Below are positions 5,057 through 6,354 of a stretch of DNA of 6,354 nt, one piece after another. This DNA comes from Acidobacteriota bacterium (GTDB lineage: Bacteria > Acidobacteriota > Terriglobia > UBA7540): positions 1 through 6,354 of the forward strand of contig QHZK01000410.1 in assembly GCA_003224635.1 (NCBI GenBank), read 5' to 3'. Each line of letters opens with the position of its first letter. The stretch's first letter is position 1. The notes beneath the pieces are model-generated. The model was given only the letters and a program-made list of their open reading frames with translations. It was not told the DNA's origin and did not search any database. Position numbers and translations under genes: made by a program.

Positions 5057-6208
5057 TCAGTTTGGCCTCGACGTAACAGAAATGCTTTGATGTTGGTTCG
5101 CCTGCCGGTCGAGTCTGGCGAGCGCTTCCCGCATCATGTTGAGCTTGGCTTGGCTATACCGCTTGAAGACCTCCGAATCACCCTGCCGGAGCATCTGGGT
5201 CACAAAGTGGTCAGATACCCCTCCAGCACTTAAGCGACTTGCGAAGGTGTGGCGCAGCTCATACAGCGAGAAATATGACACCCCGGCACGATGCAAGGTG
5301 CTTCTCCAGACTTTCTTGAGGCTGCCCACGTACGGTTTCTTACCTCCCTTCCTCAGCGCCGGGAATAGATAGTCGGACCCAGGTGTTTCGTCGATCCGGG
5401 CTTTGAATGCTTGGCGAGCGGATTCTGTCATCGGCATATCGCCTACTCCGCTGGGCGTCTTAGAGTCAGGAATGTGCACTAGCAAGTTCTCCAAATCGAC
5501 CTGTGACTTTTTCATCGGCATCAGCTCCTTGTAGGGACGGAGTCCCATTTCGGAAATGATGACGACGGCATGTTTCAAGTAGTTGGGAGCGACCATTTCG
5601 ATCCGTTCTTGTTCGCTCGCTGTCATATGGTGTGGCTTGCGGGTCGTTCTGCTCACGGAAGCCGGGAATTCGACAGCGGCACAAGGATTACTCGTCAAGC
5701 GCTTTTGCTTAATGGCGACGTTGAGCATTCGTCTCAACACACGGAACTCTTGATGGACTGTCGAAGGCTTGACCCTGCCGCGATGCTGGACGCCGAGCTT
5801 CGTACGACACCTCCTTCCTTCGGAAAGCCGCCGGCGTAGATAGTCCTCGATTGCTTCCGAGGTGATATCGAGGAGAAGCGTGTTGCTAAAGGTAGGCTTA
5901 AGGATCCGAACCGCATTGAGGTTCTGAATGTGGGTGTTTTCTGATCGAAACGGGGGTTTTGACCGATTCTCCAGGAACCAGTCCGCCCAATCGCCAAACG
6001 TGAGGTTCTTGCTCGCGAGGATTGTGGGCAGCATTCCGTCGTCTCTAGCATCGAGGCGTTGCCTCAGGAAACGTTCTGCTTCTTGTCGATCTGTCGTTCC
6101 GGTAGACTCTTGCACTCGCCGGCCCTCGCGGTTCCTGTAGCTGATCCACCAGAAGGCGGAGTCTTTCCGAGGATAAACGGTTCCACTTGTCTTACGGGGT
6201 CTACTCAT
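5057..6208 (-). CDS. Tyrosine recombinase (phage/island integrase)
   Basis: A 383-residue tyrosine recombinase expected to integrate and excise the element at the adjacent tRNA-Arg. Domains: an N-terminal arm-binding-like region (about 9-55, with SGTVYPRKDSAFWWISY), a core-binding helical domain (about 68-165) and a catalytic domain (about 195-365). Catalytic residues: R224 (MGLRPYKE), K250 (PDSKTPSG), R319 (LYELRHTF) and the nucleophile Y351 (FKRYSQ). The R319-Y351 spacing of 32 equals that of XerD. The two usual histidines are replaced by Y316 and Q342. Start ATG at 6208, with GGAGGA ending four bases before it; longer in-frame starts (ATG 6220, TTG 6259) lack such a site. It overlaps the end of an excisionase-like gene by 8 bp and points toward the tRNA. 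Its GC content is lower than that of the left-hand genes, consistent with acquired DNA. Confidence 0.93.
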   Translation of the reverse strand: MSRPRKTSGTVYPRKDSAFWWISYRNREGRRVQESTGTTDRQEAERFLRQRLDARDDGMLPTILASKNLTFGDWADWFLENRSKPPFRSENTHIQNLNAVRILKPTFSNTLLLDITSEAIEDYLRRRLSEGRRCRTKLGVQHRGRVKPSTVHQEFRVLRRMLNVAIKQKRLTSNPCAAVEFPASVSRTTRKPHHMTASEQERIEMVAPNYLKHAVVIISEMGLRPYKELMPMKKSQVDLENLLVHIPDSKTPSGVGDMPMTESARQAFKARIDETPGSDYLFPALRKGGKKPYVGSLKKVWRSTLHRAGVSYFSLYELRHTFASRLSAGGVSDHFVTQMLRQGDSEVFKRYSQAKLNMMREALARLDRQANQHQSISVTSRPN

Positions 6209-6354
6209 TGATTCCTCCATTGACGAAGAATTGTTGCCGCCATTTTTCCAGTTCGGCAAGGCTGAACCGAATTGAGCGGCCCATCATTCGGAAATGGGGA
6301 ATCTGCTTTCGCTCGACGTAAGCATACACTATTGACATCTGCATAAATAATGCA
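6201..6354 (-). CDS. Excisionase-like HTH protein, partial (start outside window)
   Basis: The last 50 residues of a small DNA-binding protein of the excisionase / AlpA-like (HTH_17) type; the 5' end is beyond the right edge. The visible part contains the SIVYAYVERKQIPHFRM stretch (7-23), matching the recognition helix and wing start of this family, then the closing MGRSIRFSLAELEKWRQQF (24-42). An in-frame ATG lies at 6344, but ALF precedes it without a stop and the usual N-terminal strand and helix are missing, so the true start is probably outside. The TAG stop (6201-6203) lies inside the integrase start region (8-bp overlap), and the integrase ribosome site is within this gene, suggesting translational coupling. 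Such proteins direct excision or regulate the integrase. Confidence 0.8.
   Translation of the reverse strand, partial: ALFMQMSIVYAYVERKQIPHFRMMGRSIRFSLAELEKWRQQFFVNGGINE
6213..6218 (-). promoter_or_regulatory. Ribosome binding site of the integrase
   Basis: GGAGGA on the minus strand, four bases before ATG at 6208 and inside the excisionase-like gene. It supports the 383-residue start and overlaps the alternative ATG at 6220, making that start unlikely. Confidence 0.75.

Noticed and set aside
6332..6354. Perfect TTGACA (6332-6337) as a plus-strand -35 element, and the TGCAT / ATGCA dyad (6340-6354)
   Set aside because: The matching -10 would fall just outside the window. Both lie inside the excisionase-like coding frame, so neither can be supported from what is visible.

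Overview
The window reads as high-GC bacterial chromosome meeting the edge of an integrated mobile element. The host is most likely an acidobacterium or a similar soil bacterium. That is an inference from the mix of a secreted DUF1080 protein, a Tat-exported sugar isomerase/epimerase-like protein, a multiheme c-type cytochrome and abundant short intergenic repeats. No phylogenetic marker is present.

Left part (100-3074, minus strand). Three genes run in the same direction and may form one transcription unit: a DUF1080 / 3-keto-disaccharide hydrolase-type protein with a Sec signal (2430-3074), a xylose-isomerase-like TIM-barrel protein with a twin-arginine signal (1384-2319), and a seven-heme cytochrome c (100-1293). 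All three appear to act outside the cytoplasm. A periplasmic route that handles oxidised (3-keto) sugars, with a nearby electron carrier, is a reasonable hypothesis, but no dehydrogenase is visible here. The gaps between the genes (110 and 90 bp) are filled with repeats: eight units of a degenerate 8-bp tandem repeat that runs into the end of the DUF1080 gene and supplies its stop codon, and a REP-like inverted repeat before the cytochrome gene.

Middle (3075-4298). A 228-bp divergent region carries a good sigma70-type promoter (TTGGCA, 17 bp, TATGAT) that drives a cytoplasmic PIG-L/LmbE-type deacetylase on the plus strand (3303-4298).

Non-coding stretch (4299-4895). About 600 bp hold no convincing gene. 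There is a long imperfect inverted repeat, a perfect 34-bp palindrome flanked by near-identical 8-bp direct repeats, a 7-bp hairpin, a tandem 9-mer, and a short open frame of doubtful status.

Right part (4896-6354). A complete tRNA-Arg(CCG) with encoded CCA is followed 84 bp later by a tyrosine integrase on the minus strand, pointing at the tRNA. Upstream of the integrase, overlapping it by 8 bp, is the end of a small excisionase-like HTH gene that runs off the window. Tandem 10-bp sites between tRNA and integrase look like integrase arm sites. This is the usual layout of a tRNA-integrated island or prophage whose cargo lies beyond the right edge. The integrase has lower GC than its left neighbours (about 52% in one sampled 60-bp line, against about 73% in a line from the deacetylase gene).
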